From Ectocarpus siliculosus (lineage: Eukaryota; Sar; Phaeophyceae; Ectocarpales; Ectocarpaceae), in the NCBI GenBank assembly GCA_000310025.1, contig FN649726.1, positions 1,096,538-1,160,537 on the forward strand: a stretch of DNA of 64,000 bases, given 5' to 3'. This document shows positions 24,295 to 35,870 of the stretch, in pieces. The position numbers and the translations under genes are program-made. Position 1 is the first letter of the stretch; each line of letters starts with the position of its first letter. The notes below the pieces were generated by a model. The model was not told where the DNA came from. It searched no databases and saw only the letters and a list, made by a program, of their open reading frames with translations.

Positions 24295-26154
24295 CTAAGC
24301 CGGCGACACGACCGGCAACCTCGCGGGGGACACAGGCGACCCGGGAGAGGTTAACACCGCGATCGAGCAGCACTCCGCACCCGCCCCTCCCGGCGCGTCC
24401 GCCACGTCCGCGAGCTGGTCGCGAAGGTTGTACGCCGCCCTCCTCCCCCCCTCCAGCAAGCCTTCCATGGTGTACGCCGCCCTCCTTCCCCCCTGCAATA
24501 GCCCTTCCATCGTGTTGGCCCCTCCCTGCAGAAAGCCTTCCATGGTGTAGGCCGCCCGTCTGCCCCCCTGCAGCAGCCCTTCCATAGTGTAGACCGCCCG
24601 CCTGCCGCCTTCCAAAAGCATCGCGCTCGCCATACGCACGGCCCACCGTTCTTGCTCCTCCTTTTCCTCGGCGTCGGCACCGCTCCCGCTCCCGCTCCCG
24701 CTCCCTCCGCCGCCGCCGCCGCCGCCGGTTGCCCCGTTACCCCACAAAACCCCGGGGCCGCGATACGCGTCCCCTACCGTCGGGAAACGGAGCCCGCTTG
24801 CGGCGAGCGACAGGAGGCTGGCGAGCCGTCTGGCCGCCGACTCGGCGCCGCTTAACGGTACACCTCGCCTCCCAACAACCTCGTCTCCACCACTTGCTCC
24901 CGCGCCGCCGGTGCCGTCCACGTTGGCTGCGCTGTCGACGACGGCGGCGTGGTGCCCGCTGAACCAGGCCGCTCGATCGGGCCACGCCCACTCCTTGAAA
25001 CCCGAGGCCTCGGCCCCCGCCGCGGCGGCGGCGGCCGCCATCGCCAGTATCCCGACCATCGCCGAAGCCGCCGCCGCCGAGCTCGCCGCAGACGCCGCCA
25101 AGGCCGTCGCCGCCGCTGCCGCCGCCAGCGGGGCCGTGGGGACCCCGCCCTTGCGGCTGCGCGCTAGGTCGATCACGAGGACGTCCTCATCGGTGCCGTA
25201 GCTGCGCCGCGCCCTGTCCAGCGCCTCCGGCGTGAGCGCGATGCACGCGTGGGCGTTGGGGTCCCCGCCTCCGGCGCCGCCTGGGGCTGTCGCCGTCGAC
25301 GGCGTGGACGACGGGAGAGCGGGGTCCCTCGCGATGAACACCCCGTCCGCCTCGCTCCACCCGACGAGAAGGATGTAGTGCCCGCAGTAGGACGAGTCTC
25401 TCGGCGGCGAGGCCGCGCGATCGCCGCCGCTAGCAGGAGGAGACTCGAGCCTGGCGGCCTTTAGCGGCGGCGGAGAAGCGACCAGTATTGGTGGAGGGGA
25501 ACCACGCGGAGAGCCAGCAGGCGAAGGCGATTGAGGGGGGGTCGGAGGCGACACCGGCCCCGTGGCGGAAGGTATTGCGCTCTGGACGGGGGGCTCCGCC
25601 GACGTCAGGTCACCCCGCCTACCGTTCTCCCCCCCCTGCTGGCTGATTGCACCGGCGGTACCCCCGGCGGTGCCCCCAGCCCGTGAAGAGGCGCCCAGGT
25701 CTCCTGCCAAATATTTCCTCCCGCTCTTAGGTGCCGGCGGGGTCACGAACACCGCCATATCGCCACCGTCGTCTCCGACTGCAGGGGACAACCGAAGGTG
25801 TTCCGTGTTTGCGTCTCGCGCGCTCAGGGGTGATGCAATCGCCGCGTTCGCTCCGGAGGCTGCACCCAACGCCTCCCTAGGGCCTCCGGGAGAGCCGTCC
25901 ATCGGTGTCGCTCTTGCCGCTGCCGGCCTCTTTCTCCGCCGCCTCGCCCCATCACCCGCCCCCGCCGAGAATTCCCCGGAGCCCCCCCACCCACGAACGC
26001 CTGCTCCCTCTTCAGCTTCTTCGCGGTGGCGCTTTGGAGTGCTCCACGATTGCCGCGGCGGCGTCGACCCGACGGCGTCAGCGGCGGCCGGAGACGGCGG
26101 GGCTAGAAATGGCGATGGCGGAACTAGCACAGGGGCCGACGGCGTCAGCGCCGG

Positions 26155-26190
<36 letters not shown>

Positions 26191-27554
26191 CGACCCTCGG
26201 TACGAGGTGGGGTGGAGGTAGCGGGAGTCTACAAGCACTATGGCGGCGTAGTTGTAGCTCGACACGAGCACGGCTAGCTCCTGCCAAGAGAAGGCTTTCT
26301 GGACGGCGCCGACGTTGGCCTCCTCCGCCGCCTGGAACAACCCATCGCGAGGGCGAGAACGGGCCGCCGAGACTGTTACGTTGGAAGTGGCGCCTTTCGA
26401 TTATCGATGGCGAGGCAGCTAGAAAAACCAAGCAATCAGCTGCTTGTCACTATACTGCACACGGCAATAGGCAAGCATTTTGTGAGGCAATAGTAGCGAC
26501 CTGCAGCAGACGATGCGGACGGTGCACACCAACAAGGCAGTTGGGAGGAAAGTTTGCCTCGCCTGCAACAGAAAAAACAGAAAAAGAGGGGTGCATCTAG
26601 CAGTGCTCCCGTTCTCAGCCGCGTTGCTCTGTACAACATTTTCCATGTGACATGAGAGACAGGTCTGTATGTACGTGAGAAAAAACAAAAACCCATCTCG
26701 GCTGACGTCACCTTGAACAACGACTGCACCCGGGGAGCGTCGTGGTCGAAGTTGGCGCGGTAAAAGTCGATCGTCGAGTACGCCTCGGTGACCCCCGCGG
26801 TGCGCGTTCCGTACATGAATCTGCAGCAAGCAGCAGCCGTAGCAGCAGGCACCAACCAAAGGGAGGAAGATGCTACAACGTTAGCGTTGGGCGCGATACA
26901 CCACTACGCTACAACAAGCAGCGCAGCGATCATACTTGTACTTACATTGGTTTTGGAGGCAAAAAACTCATTTTCTTTGTACATGCGCGGGGATCGCCTT
27001 TCGAGAATCCATACAAAATCGCACCCACGTTTGAAATGGAAAAATGAAAAAAAAAAAAATGCAGATGTACGACACTTGAGGAGCTCGGTGGAGTGATTTA
27101 CCAACAGATTCGGCAAGCGGAAAACAAACAACGGGAATGCCAACAATGGATCCTATCTCGCAGGTTGAATTGCTCACTGATTTCTCTATCTCTGTCCATG
27201 CATGACCGAAAATGTACACACCACATGACGGCACAGCCGCCGCCGCCGCCGCCGCTACCCTCGCCCTCTCTGAATAAACAATAATAGCAGAGCAACTTGC
27301 ACGGGACAAAACAAATGCTCACGACAGCCACGGAAACACTATGATTCGCAACATAACCCCACAGCGCCCCTACTCTTGACTCACCTGACTCCCTGACGAT
27401 GCAAGAGCATGGCCAGGTCGATTGTCCAGACGCTGCGGGTGCCCAGAGACGCGAGCAGGGACGATCTCTCGGCCTCTCGGCCGAGCCCTCTCAGGACCAT
27501 CTGGGCGCAGCTTACGCCGCAGTCCCAGTGGCAAATCTGGCTCACGTGAGGTGC
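24295..27554 (-). CDS. GUCD1: GUCD1-like (PF09778) protein, 5' exon unresolved
   Basis: Three exons: 27554-27385, 26820-26712, 26331-24295 (TAG stop), with consensus junctions and agreeing phases, about 771 residues. The first visible exon has HWDCGVSCAQMVL and WTIDLAMLL, the second YGT and FYRANFDHD, and the third SWQELA, AIVLVD, then YCGHYILLVGW and SYGTDEDVLVIDL. All are hallmarks of the family named 'guanylyl cyclase domain containing 1'. The fold resembles C39 cysteine peptidases, and nucleotide cyclase activity is not established, so the name should not be read as function. About 270 Pro/Ala/Ser/Gly-rich residues separate the two halves of the domain, and a long C-terminal extension carries about five 14-residue repeats (GGRRAAYTMEGLLQ). 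The 5' exon with the start codon lies above 27,554 and was not found. Confidence 0.85.
24430..24640 (-). repeat. 42-bp coding tandem repeat in the GUCD1-like gene
   Basis: Units of 42 bp encode GGRRAAYTMEGLLQ with small changes (VYT, GFL, LLE); one unit has lost about four codons. The frame is kept throughout, so the repeat expanded as coding sequence. Confidence 0.85.
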
Positions 27555-27809
27555 CTGCGGAGACACGCCACACACGAGAGGGAGACCAAGGAGTTCAGAT
27601 CTTCCAGCAAGACAAAAAAAACGCACCAAGACACCGATGGCCCTAGTAAGGCATTGCTGCGCACGCAAGACGATACCTATGCACGATATACAGTCATCTA
27701 AAAGGCCGGACGTGTCGCGAGCACGTGCTCGGGGAGACAACCTGCCGTTGCCGATGGCGAACTCAAATTCGTTCTGCGTGATAAACGTAAAAAGCAAAAA
27801 AACTCGAAC

Positions 27810-27980
27810 ATGAAGATGAAAATAGTCACCGCGTCCTTCGGGGACTTGAAACCTCAAACTCGAAGGTTAAGCTTGGGGGATTCGCGGAAAATTACCCCCG
27901 AACTGCCCGCATACCACAACGCATTTCTGCCGGAAGGGTTCGGAGACAAAGACTTCCGGGGTACGGTACGTGCCCATTGA
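27810..27980 (+). CDS. Candidate single exon of an unknown gene
   Basis: A 56-codon open frame starts at an ATG and contains the protein-like stretch ITPELPAYHNAFLPEGFGDK. It reaches a strong donor-like ACG/GTACGT at 27,966 and stops 15 bases later. I do not recognise it and found no downstream exon. It could be the first exon of a short or decayed gene, or chance. It lies where the 5' exon of the minus-strand GUCD1-like gene is expected. Confidence 0.25.
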   Translation: MKMKIVTASFGDLKPQTRRLSLGDSRKITPELPAYHNAFLPEGFGDKDFRGTVRAH

Positions 27981-28203
27981 GTCTCATTCGCAGCAGTTTC
28001 GACATACAACGTGGCATTAGCCGCAATTGACGTCCGCACACTTCTGCGAGGGGCTTCAGCCTTGCAAACCCGGGACGAGCTGGTCAACGTTGTTTACTTT
28101 TCTCGCCACACACGATTTGATTGGAACGGCGGCCGAAAACGGGCAGAGATCCGTTCCGCGAGTAGTCAGCCTATCGCTATCGCAAGTAGCCACCACAGCC
28201 CAT

Positions 28204-28620
28204 GCAAGGGGGGGGGGGTGTACTCATAGTCGTGCATGCCGTAGTCGTTAGACCATTGACCTCGCATCCCTACAAAGCCGGGACGGAGCACGCCGGGTTC
28301 TCACCGGACCAGGCTCTCACATATCACCAAGCGCGAAGCGCCGTGAGGTATTTGGCGAGTCGCATGAAGGGTGAGCTGCATCCTGCTATAAGGGTGTTCG
28401 GCACCTTGTGCTTACTTCCTTGCGTACGGATGACAGCTGCGTATGACTTAATTTATTTTCTGGTGCTTTCACTTCCAGAGACAGTTGTAAGCTCTGTGTA
28501 ACTGCCTCGAGGATCCTTGACCATTTGAACACAACGTGGTGCGATCATCCCCCTTGCGCGGAGTGAGGCTTCTCGACCCCGCACAACATGATCTACTCGA
28601 CCACCATTCATGGATACCGC
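28204..28620 (+). repeat. Dispersed repeat with poly-G and tRNA-like head (copy at 28 kb)
   Basis: A run of ten G is followed by a segment containing TCGTTAGACCATTGACC, nearly repeated at 46,795-46,880 after another poly-G (GCGGTTAGACCATTGACC). The TTAG(A/C)GGTTAGA-like piece resembles a tRNA D-arm. The part at about 28,275-28,620 is also related to 38,450-38,800 and 45,700-45,995, sharing GCCGTGAGGTA, CGGCACCTTG and CGCACAA blocks. The family is therefore present at least three times here. Confidence 0.5.
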
Positions 28621-28684
28621 AAAAAAAAAACAGAGGAAAAAAAAAAGGGTAACTGGTTGCCGAGTTCACGAAGTGACTTGGCTT

Positions 28685-28886
28685 CTTGTACAACGTCGTT
28701 GCCAAGCGACGAAAACCCAATCCCGATGGCAAAACACCGGGGGGGGGCGGCTTGTTTTACAACGTCGTTGCCAAGTGACGAAAACCCAACCCCGATGGCA
28801 AAACACCGGGGGGGGCGGCTTGTTTTACAACGTCGTTGCCAAGCGACGAAAGCCCAACCCCGATGGCAGAACATCGGGGGGGGGGA
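28685..28886 (+). repeat. Minisatellite, three units of 66-68 bp
   Basis: Units start at 28,685, 28,751 and 28,819 with CTTGTTTTACAACGTCGTTG or a variant. Each continues with GCCAAGYGACGAAAACCCAA and CCCGATGGCAAAACACC, and ends in a run of 7-10 G. Identity between units is high, so expansion is recent. Confidence 0.88.
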
Positions 28887-30722
28887 GGGCAAATTCCTTT
28901 TCTTGGTGCGTGAAGGTACCGGATGGATGCAGCATAAGGCAGTTGGTCGAAGCACTCAGAAACGACGAAAGCAAGCGTTCTCGTCAACTCGGATCCGGTC
29001 CACAGCCAGCATGCCAAAAAGGGCGGCTGATTCAACAACATTCAGACGGGGTCGATCTCTTGTGGTGAAGATGGAAAGGATGCACATGGTTTGTTTCGGA
29101 AAAAATGCAACTTCGTGCAAGTAATCGTGTAGCGAATATTCAGGGGCGGGTGCCTACCACTCCCGTCGCCTCTACAGCTTGCTTTTACGAGAGACGAGTT
29201 TCTTCAGCAAGAAAAACCACCCGTAGATTATTCAACAGCAGGTGTTGTCGAAGACGGCGGTTGAAAACGATCCGATCACAGGGTGATGCCCTCGAGGGAT
29301 CTACAGCAGTTCCGTCTGTAGAGTAACACCCGCGTGATTGTCGTGAAAGACGACATGCAGCCAACAAGCAACACGTGGGCTGTCGCTATTCGCAATTGCA
29401 CGATGCTGGACTCATGTTTGCAAGCGCACGGGTATGCTTTCGACAACAGTGAAGGCAACGAACAACCCGTTGTTGCTTCAACAACAACAATAAAAAAAAA
29501 TAAAAATAAGGTCCGCGAAGGGCGGCGGTGTCGCACGGCGGACGTTATCAACCTGACCTAGTACATGACCATCAAATACCTCAGCTGTAGGAGGCAAACC
29601 AGACAAGGCACAGGTGTGCACGGACGTTTGCAGCAAAAGGCACCTGCCACGTGCTACGTACCTGTCATTTCACGCGCTACGGCGTACAGGTGGAACTTCA
29701 AGAACAATGCGGGCTATTCGAAATTCGACAAAGGTGACCTTGCTCCTCTACCGTCCACCGTCTCCCAATTTATGGATTTGACAAGTCGTCCAAGGCTACC
29801 CCTAATGCTGAACAAAGTTATCGACAAACAAGAGCTACAGCACGGGGGAAAGAGCGGTGTCTACTAAGGAGAGGAAAGCTCGTGTGTGTACAAGCACGGC
29901 AGACCATGGAGGAACAGGGAAGGACGGAGAACGACTCTAAAACTTATGCCACACGGTTCGCCGAAGACGGCGAGACAACAAACTTGCACCTCCCTCTTCT
30001 TCGCCATTCCACTCTATGCTTCTTCACTCACGTTAGAAAACTCCTATTGTCTTCATGCGCGATCTGGCACACCCCCACACGGCAGAGGTACTACTGCTGT
30101 AAGCCATGTCCCGCCTACCTTCCATAAGCCGTGATTCAACCTTCTGGCAGCAGCTGCTTCCCCTTTCTTGCTGAAGAAGGGGCGCAGCACTCCCCACATG
30201 CGTTCCTCCATCTGGTTCGTTTGCTGGCTACTCATTTTCCTCCGGTCCATGACGCAGCTTGGCTCGCCTCGCAGGACTGGCCCTCTACCCTGTCTATTTC
30301 CGAATACCAGCTAGCAGCTAGCTGACAGGGATGAGCTCTGGAGCTGACGGAACCAGCCTCCTGGTGCACCAGCTGCTGACCAGCCGCGGGGCTCCGGTGA
30401 AAAAAAAAAAAAACAGTTCCAATTGACCGTTACAAAGAATACGAGTTCGGTATTCTTGGAAATTCTCGTCGGCATGCGCAGTAAGTACAACAAGCTTCGG
30501 GTGGTTCGGCTATTCAGCTTGGTTGAGGATATGCATAGTATACGCACATCGACTCTGTAGCCTTTGGAGGGTAGGGAGAGGAACTGCTCGATAGAGGCCA
30601 CAACAGTTTACATGCGAAGACAAGAGCAACGACCACAGCACCAAAGGTCGAGGATTCGTCGAAGAAAATCCGCGGCACACATCTTTGCCACAGCAGGTTG
30701 CCGCTAAATTACGGGACACAAA

Positions 30723-33700
30723 ATGGCGATGACACAAGACGAACACTGGATGGAGGCACAGAGAAAGCGCATCAAGGAAGCGTTTGCTCTCTTCGATAAA
30801 GACAAAAAAGGCGAGAGGCTTCCACGGCAGCTGTCCGTATAGTTTACGCTACAACAGCATTGTGTCTACTCAGTAGACTCGATTACAAGTTCGTACTGCT
30901 GTACTGTAGCACCGTATCACAGACATCGACCATTGCCTACCGTAGACAGTTACTTGGTAGACTATGTGTGAACACCCCCGCCCAAAATACACGGGGGAAA
31001 CACATCAACTGTAGAAACACCCCGCCCAACTTGCCTTACACTTTTTGCCCACCTGCCATTGGGAACACCCGAGGTGATGTTTGTTCGCCTCGTATTGTAT
31101 GGCGGCCCGCAGTTTTCCAACTCAAGCCTTCCGGCGACACTTCGTCGCTGCTGTTGTTGACTGGTTATTATCGCTGCGGATGATGTTGCCGTTGTTCTTC
31201 CCTAGTAGTTTAAAACGATCCCCCGACGACCGAAATCGAGCAAGAACTGGTACTTCCGCGGACAAACACTCGAGTTGCAATGCTGCAGGTCTGCCCCTAA
31301 AGTGCCGTATGGTCGTTAAACTTCAAGCGATACCCTTACGCTTGCCTGTCGAACCAAAACCGACATCGAAACTACGCATGGCCAGACGAAAAAAGGCGAC
31401 AACGGCAAGAACAAGACCGTGATGTCGTAGGGAGAGGCATCATTCCCATGGAAAGAGCGGCGAATGCTTTCCCAGTCGCCGTTGTTCTCTCTGTGAATGT
31501 CTTCCCGTAGACTTCGTTCCGGTCCGACATCACGGATCCCAGCGCGAGATGTCCGTGGCAAACGCGTATGTTGTGTGTTTTTCCAGGGGAAGCCCCAAGC
31601 AGAACAAACAGGCAACGCCCCAGGACACTTTCACCTCGGGATAAGATTCCATACTTTCGTTTTTTCGCACCTCCCTCTGCCTTGGAGGACGCCCCGAGGT
31701 GTCCTGTCACTAAAAAAAGTCCAACAGTGTAGGGGGCGGGAGTTCACAAAGGATATTGTTGTACATCCTCCTTGGGACGCCTTTCGGGCGAGTTGTCTTC
31801 AGGAACCGCAAAGGGTATTTTGAACAGCGTCCCACGGCGGGCGTTGATCATATATGTCGTTGGTCGTTGAGAGAACGCGCCGAAAGGAAACGAAAAACCT
31901 TGACGTACAACTTGGTTCGTATGTACGCAGTCATATGCACAAGGCTGTGGGCTGTGGTGCGATTTGTCTAATATTGCCGTATCGTTAATCGAGCAACGAG
32001 TGAGAACGCCACCAGTACATAAACACATTGCCCAATGAAAATTATTATTTGCATTGTCTTGCTTATTCCAGGCACGCGCAATGTGTTACTGTCCTTGACG
32101 GGCATAGATTTCGACGCATCCGGAAACGGACTCTCTCAAGACAATGCAATCGCCTTGTAACGACTGGTGCAAACACACTTCGCAGGTAGTGTGGTACAAG
32201 AGGAGGTTTCCACCATCATGCGATATCTCGGCGCGTACCCATCGGAAAAAGCCATGACCCAGGAAGTGTTGCCGGACATGCAAGTGAGGAAGCACGAAGA
32301 CGATTGGAACAGACCGGGCTGTCAGTAGTAGAGTACTCACCGCAGCAATCAGAATCAAGACTCTAGCCGTGACCAGATATTGAAATATAGGAAATGGACA
32401 AAATCCGCTTCGCTGGCGCTTCGGGATATTAAAGTTTTGGAACGGTGGGCAGGGTTCCACTTCATGTACGCTGTTTCCAGTTATTTCAAGTATTTTTTTC
32501 CAGTATGGGGTAAATGGATACTTTGCACGGTACATCGGGTTGCTACCGCCACCTCGGCATTGCAGATCCCAAACTCGACCGGCTTGTTGCGTCAGGTATG
32601 GAGTGGTCGATGCCCCAGGTCTTTTCGGGAGGATTGGGGGGGGTGCAGAGAAAGGCACCACAAAACAAATCTGTTACAAACTATCCAGATCGGTGCTCGT
32701 TCCTTTGTCCATTTCTCCGGTTTGCTCGCAAATACTGCAAGTAAGTTATTGAAAAAGAGTATCGTGCTCTTTGTTTTTCTCCGTGACTATCGTGTTCTCC
32801 TTAATCCAGGGAGATGACGTGACGGCGGCCGTAACATATGCTTCTTTCGAGACCAAAATGCTGGAGATACTGGCGTCAAGAGCTTGGGATCCTGATCCCC
32901 CAGAAGTCTTGCTGAGGGTAAGGAGAGTGACACCGACGAGGCCTTGCGCTTCCTGGTCTAAGTGGAAACTAAACGTCTAATGAAAAAGAACGCTTGACAC
33001 ATAGACAGCGAGATTAGTTGTGTTTTTGTTTCCTATGGACTAGTATCGACGGCACTACATGTAAACAACCTGACCGCTGAAAAGACGTCAGTCTAAAAGC
33101 ATGATGAAGAACTCGGAAACACTTTTGAAACTTCGGGGCTCTTCCGGTAGGGGGCCGCGGAGGAGGTTAAGCGACAGGTTCCAGCCTCTGGGCTCAATGT
33201 GCAAGGAAACAGACTGCGTGTTTTTGTGTCGTCTCGGTCGCTCTGAATGCCGCAGTACACACCAATCGGTGTATTTTCTGGGTACATCATCAGCCGGACC
33301 CACGCAGGAGGAAGGCCATGCAGAGTTTGCATTTTCTTCGCGTTCCATCTGCAGTGCTTGCCTATGCTTCTACAGCGTGACAGGGATTCTGCCGTGCCTT
33401 GCCCTCGAGAACCGTGCCTTGGCCTAAAGAACCGTGAAGTCCAGTTCGTTGTGTTCACACCAAACTTGTGGCCTATACATATATGCGGCCGCTGTTTGGC
33501 GACGACGACATCGTCCGAGGTGAAAACATCCAGTTGAGCAGTGGTACGTGATGTTTCTAAAAAGTTTTGAACACGGAAATGATTTTCAAGAAACACACTC
33601 GTGCCGAGCAGCACAAACGCCGATGGTACCCGTCTGTGCCAAAGGAGAAACATGGGCAGGCAAGAGCTTCTCGACTGCGCCCTACCTCCCCTCTTGTGAC

Positions 33701-34639
33701 GTTTCACACCGTCAAAGCCCGGCGGTTCTGGTTGAGCGGAATACCCGAGTCGGCTGAACGAACATGCTTCTCCATCTTCGTGCGGCCGGAGATATATCGT
33801 ACTTTGAAGCATTTGGTGCGTTTTCTCGAAATCATATCTGAAACGTGTGCACGTGGCCGTTCCTCGTCGGCGGCACAGATACTATGAATGCTCCCGAAAC
33901 CTTGTGTTTTCCGAGCTCAGCTTCCTGATACGTGGTCGTTTGCACGCCTTCCTTGCTCAGGCGTTTCGTGCCATCGACGAAAAAGGCTGCGGTTACATCG
34001 AAACCGCGAAGATGAACGAACTGCTCGTGAGCAAGGGAACGCCATTCCGAGCAAAGGAGATCGAGGCCTTCTTAAGCGTTGCCAAGGTAGGCAATAGCGT
34101 TTCCTCAGGAGGGTGCAAAACACATCGTAACTGAGGCAGGCTGGACCATGTGAACAGTGTTATTGATATGTCCACGCAGGCACATGAATGTTACAGTGAG
34201 CTCCGGATGGTCGCCTCACACTATTGATTAGAGTTATTCCTCAAGAGCACCCCTGTTGTATAGTCTATGGAATGACCAAAACATCACGGGTGCCGCTTCA
34301 GGCTCACGATGCATATCCAGTCGCTACAATAGTTGAACATGATCATACCTCCAGAGATGGCATTGCACCAAAAAACCCTCTAGGGACACAAAAGTACCTC
34401 ATTGTTTGACATCCGACCGGGCCAATCTGAGGTGCACACCACTACTATATCGCCATCATTTGTGCACCGATAGCTTTTTCTCGTAAGACGTTGCTCTCAC
34501 TGCACTTTAACTTGAAGGGCTCACTCCGATTTCGTTAGCATATTGCGCGCAACTTCGGCTTTCCAATTCATCTCAGGACACCGAAACTGGACACATATAC
34601 TTCGAGGATTATGTCGCGTCACTGACGACGGATGGGTGA
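30723..34639 (+). CDS. DRC8: Dynein regulatory complex protein 8 (EFCAB2-like), 5 exons, complete
   Basis: Exons: 30723-30810, 32186-32283, 32810-32917, 33961-34086, 34577-34639 (TGA). All phases agree, giving 160 residues, the usual length of DRC8/EFCAB2. The protein is a calmodulin-like subunit of the nexin-dynein regulatory complex that links outer doublets in motile flagella. It starts MAMTQDEHWMEAQ. The first EF-hand (AFALFDKDKKG-SVVQEEV) is split by intron 1, STIMRYLGAYPSE and RAWDPDPPEVLLR follow, and the later loops (DEKGCGYIE, DTETGHIYFEDY) lack several ligands. This fits a family that relies little on calcium. Intron 1 (30,811-32,185) has to start with GC (AAG/GCGAGA) to complete the EF-hand glycine codon. 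The gene implies a flagellated stage in the life cycle. Confidence 0.92.
33093..33812 (-). CDS. Unassigned 239-codon open frame antisense in DRC8 intron 3
   Basis: An uninterrupted frame of 239 codons lies wholly inside the intron 32,918-33,960 on the opposite strand. It has mixed composition without low-complexity runs and several Cys/His. I recognise no domain. A nested gene or remnant is possible, but chance is not excluded. Confidence 0.2.
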   Translation of the reverse strand: MLQSTIYLRPHEDGEACSFSRLGYSAQPEPPGFDGVKRHKRGGRAQSRSSCLPMFLLWHRRVPSAFVLLGTSVFLENHFRVQNFLETSRTTAQLDVFTSDDVVVAKQRPHICIGHKFGVNTTNWTSRFFRPRHGSRGQGTAESLSRCRSIGKHCRWNAKKMQTLHGLPPAWVRLMMYPENTPIGVYCGIQSDRDDTKTRSLFPCTLSPEAGTCRLTSSAAPYRKSPEVSKVFPSSSSCF

Positions 34640-35395
34640 TGCTGAAGACGAGTACATCCTTGCTGGCACGAATTTCATCGATTGCTGGACCCCCACATGT
34701 GATGCTGTGCCTTGCGGTGTAAAGGGCGGTGGCGTGAAGACATCCTCCCGGTCAAGATGCAGTCTTTGTGTTGCCTCAGCTGGTGCTGCTGAGGCATCCA
34801 GGAAGAGCAATACGCCTGTGAACATGAGGTGTACAAAATCGTGGCCTAGTCCAGGAGTAGCAACAACAGACGCCGACTGAACATGGTCAGTCTTGGAACA
34901 ACCGGACCCATTGAAGGAAAGGAGGTTTCGGACGGTGTCGAAACGGGACTACTCTGCGCGAGGCGTATCATCTTGGTCATGGAACAATGTTTGCGGTCGG
35001 TAAAACAGACGGCACTTATGTATGAATCGCAGCCCCCTTGTTCCATCCCGAATGGTCGGCAAGAACTGCTAGACCAATGTCTCCTTTTACGCTTGCTGGA
35101 CAACGCTTCAAAACTCTTCCCTTCAGGAAGGTGTGCCGTTCTCTAGGGGCGATCTGTGCAACTTCCGTTCGAACGCCCGTCCCAGGCGCGGCTTTCTGTG
35201 GAGAGGTTACAACGCGTAGAGTAACATTTTTGTTGTGGTTTTTCCGACAACCATTGCAGACTGGACGACATAATCTTAGACGGCAATCAATTTCCGCTAA
35301 ATGCCGCCCCCCCGGGTATTGTCAGAACCCACTTCAACTCGAGAAACGTCGACATTCTTCAACGTCTATAGAACATTTCGTGGGCATCCTCGAGT
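34640..35395. other. Region downstream of DRC8, no gene seen
   Basis: Nothing recognisable apart from the presumed 3' UTR and terminator region of DRC8. Confidence 0.4.
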
Positions 35396-35870
35396 GTTCA
35401 TCAACGTTCATGAAATTGAAATAGTCATAAGGAATTCCATGGGATTCCATGGCGTTCAATGGACCGTCTGACCGTCTGTGAATGTGTCATGGACGTTCAT
35501 TATTGATTCCGTGGAACTCCACGATGAACATTTCATGGATGTCCATTGACCACCTTCTATGACACATTCCGTAAACGTTCATGGGCGTTCATGAATGCAT
35601 GTAATGAATTTCCATGACATATAGTGAAACCATTTCTTTCACGGAATGTTTCATAACAAAAATGTCATGAACATCCATGAATCTATGCATGAACGTTCGT
35701 GAAAAATGCCATGAGCGTCCATTGACTTCCATCGACATTTCATTTCATTCCATGGAATTCTATGGAAGCGTGGAACTCCATGAACAGTAATCGAATTCCA
35801 TTGTATTCCATGGAAGCCCAATGGAACCTTGCTAGATGTCCATGGTTTTTCATTGAATGTTCGCGGGAAA
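35396..35870. repeat. CATG-rich degenerate palindromic tract
   Basis: About 470 bp made largely of variants of TTCCATGGAA, GAACGTTCATGAA and TGTCCATGA, many self-complementary, for example GGAATTCCATGG and GAATTCCATTGTATTCCATGG. CATG occurs far more often than in flanking DNA. The motifs occur in both orientations without a fixed period, so it is not a simple satellite. Confidence 0.7.

Larger units (their letters stand above)
27981..30722. other. Intergenic region upstream of DRC8
   Basis: No recognisable gene. It holds a poly-G/tRNA-like repeat copy (28,204-28,300), a dispersed segment (28,325-28,620) and a minisatellite (28,685-28,886). From 28,900 to 30,722 I see nothing I can assign. 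Confidence 0.5.

Noticed and set aside
24295-26331. Nucleotide cyclase activity from the family name
   Set aside because: The fold is related to cysteine peptidases, and no class III cyclase motifs are visible.
28685-28886. CRISPR-like array
   Set aside because: Directly adjacent units without unique spacers, in a eukaryotic genome; a minisatellite.
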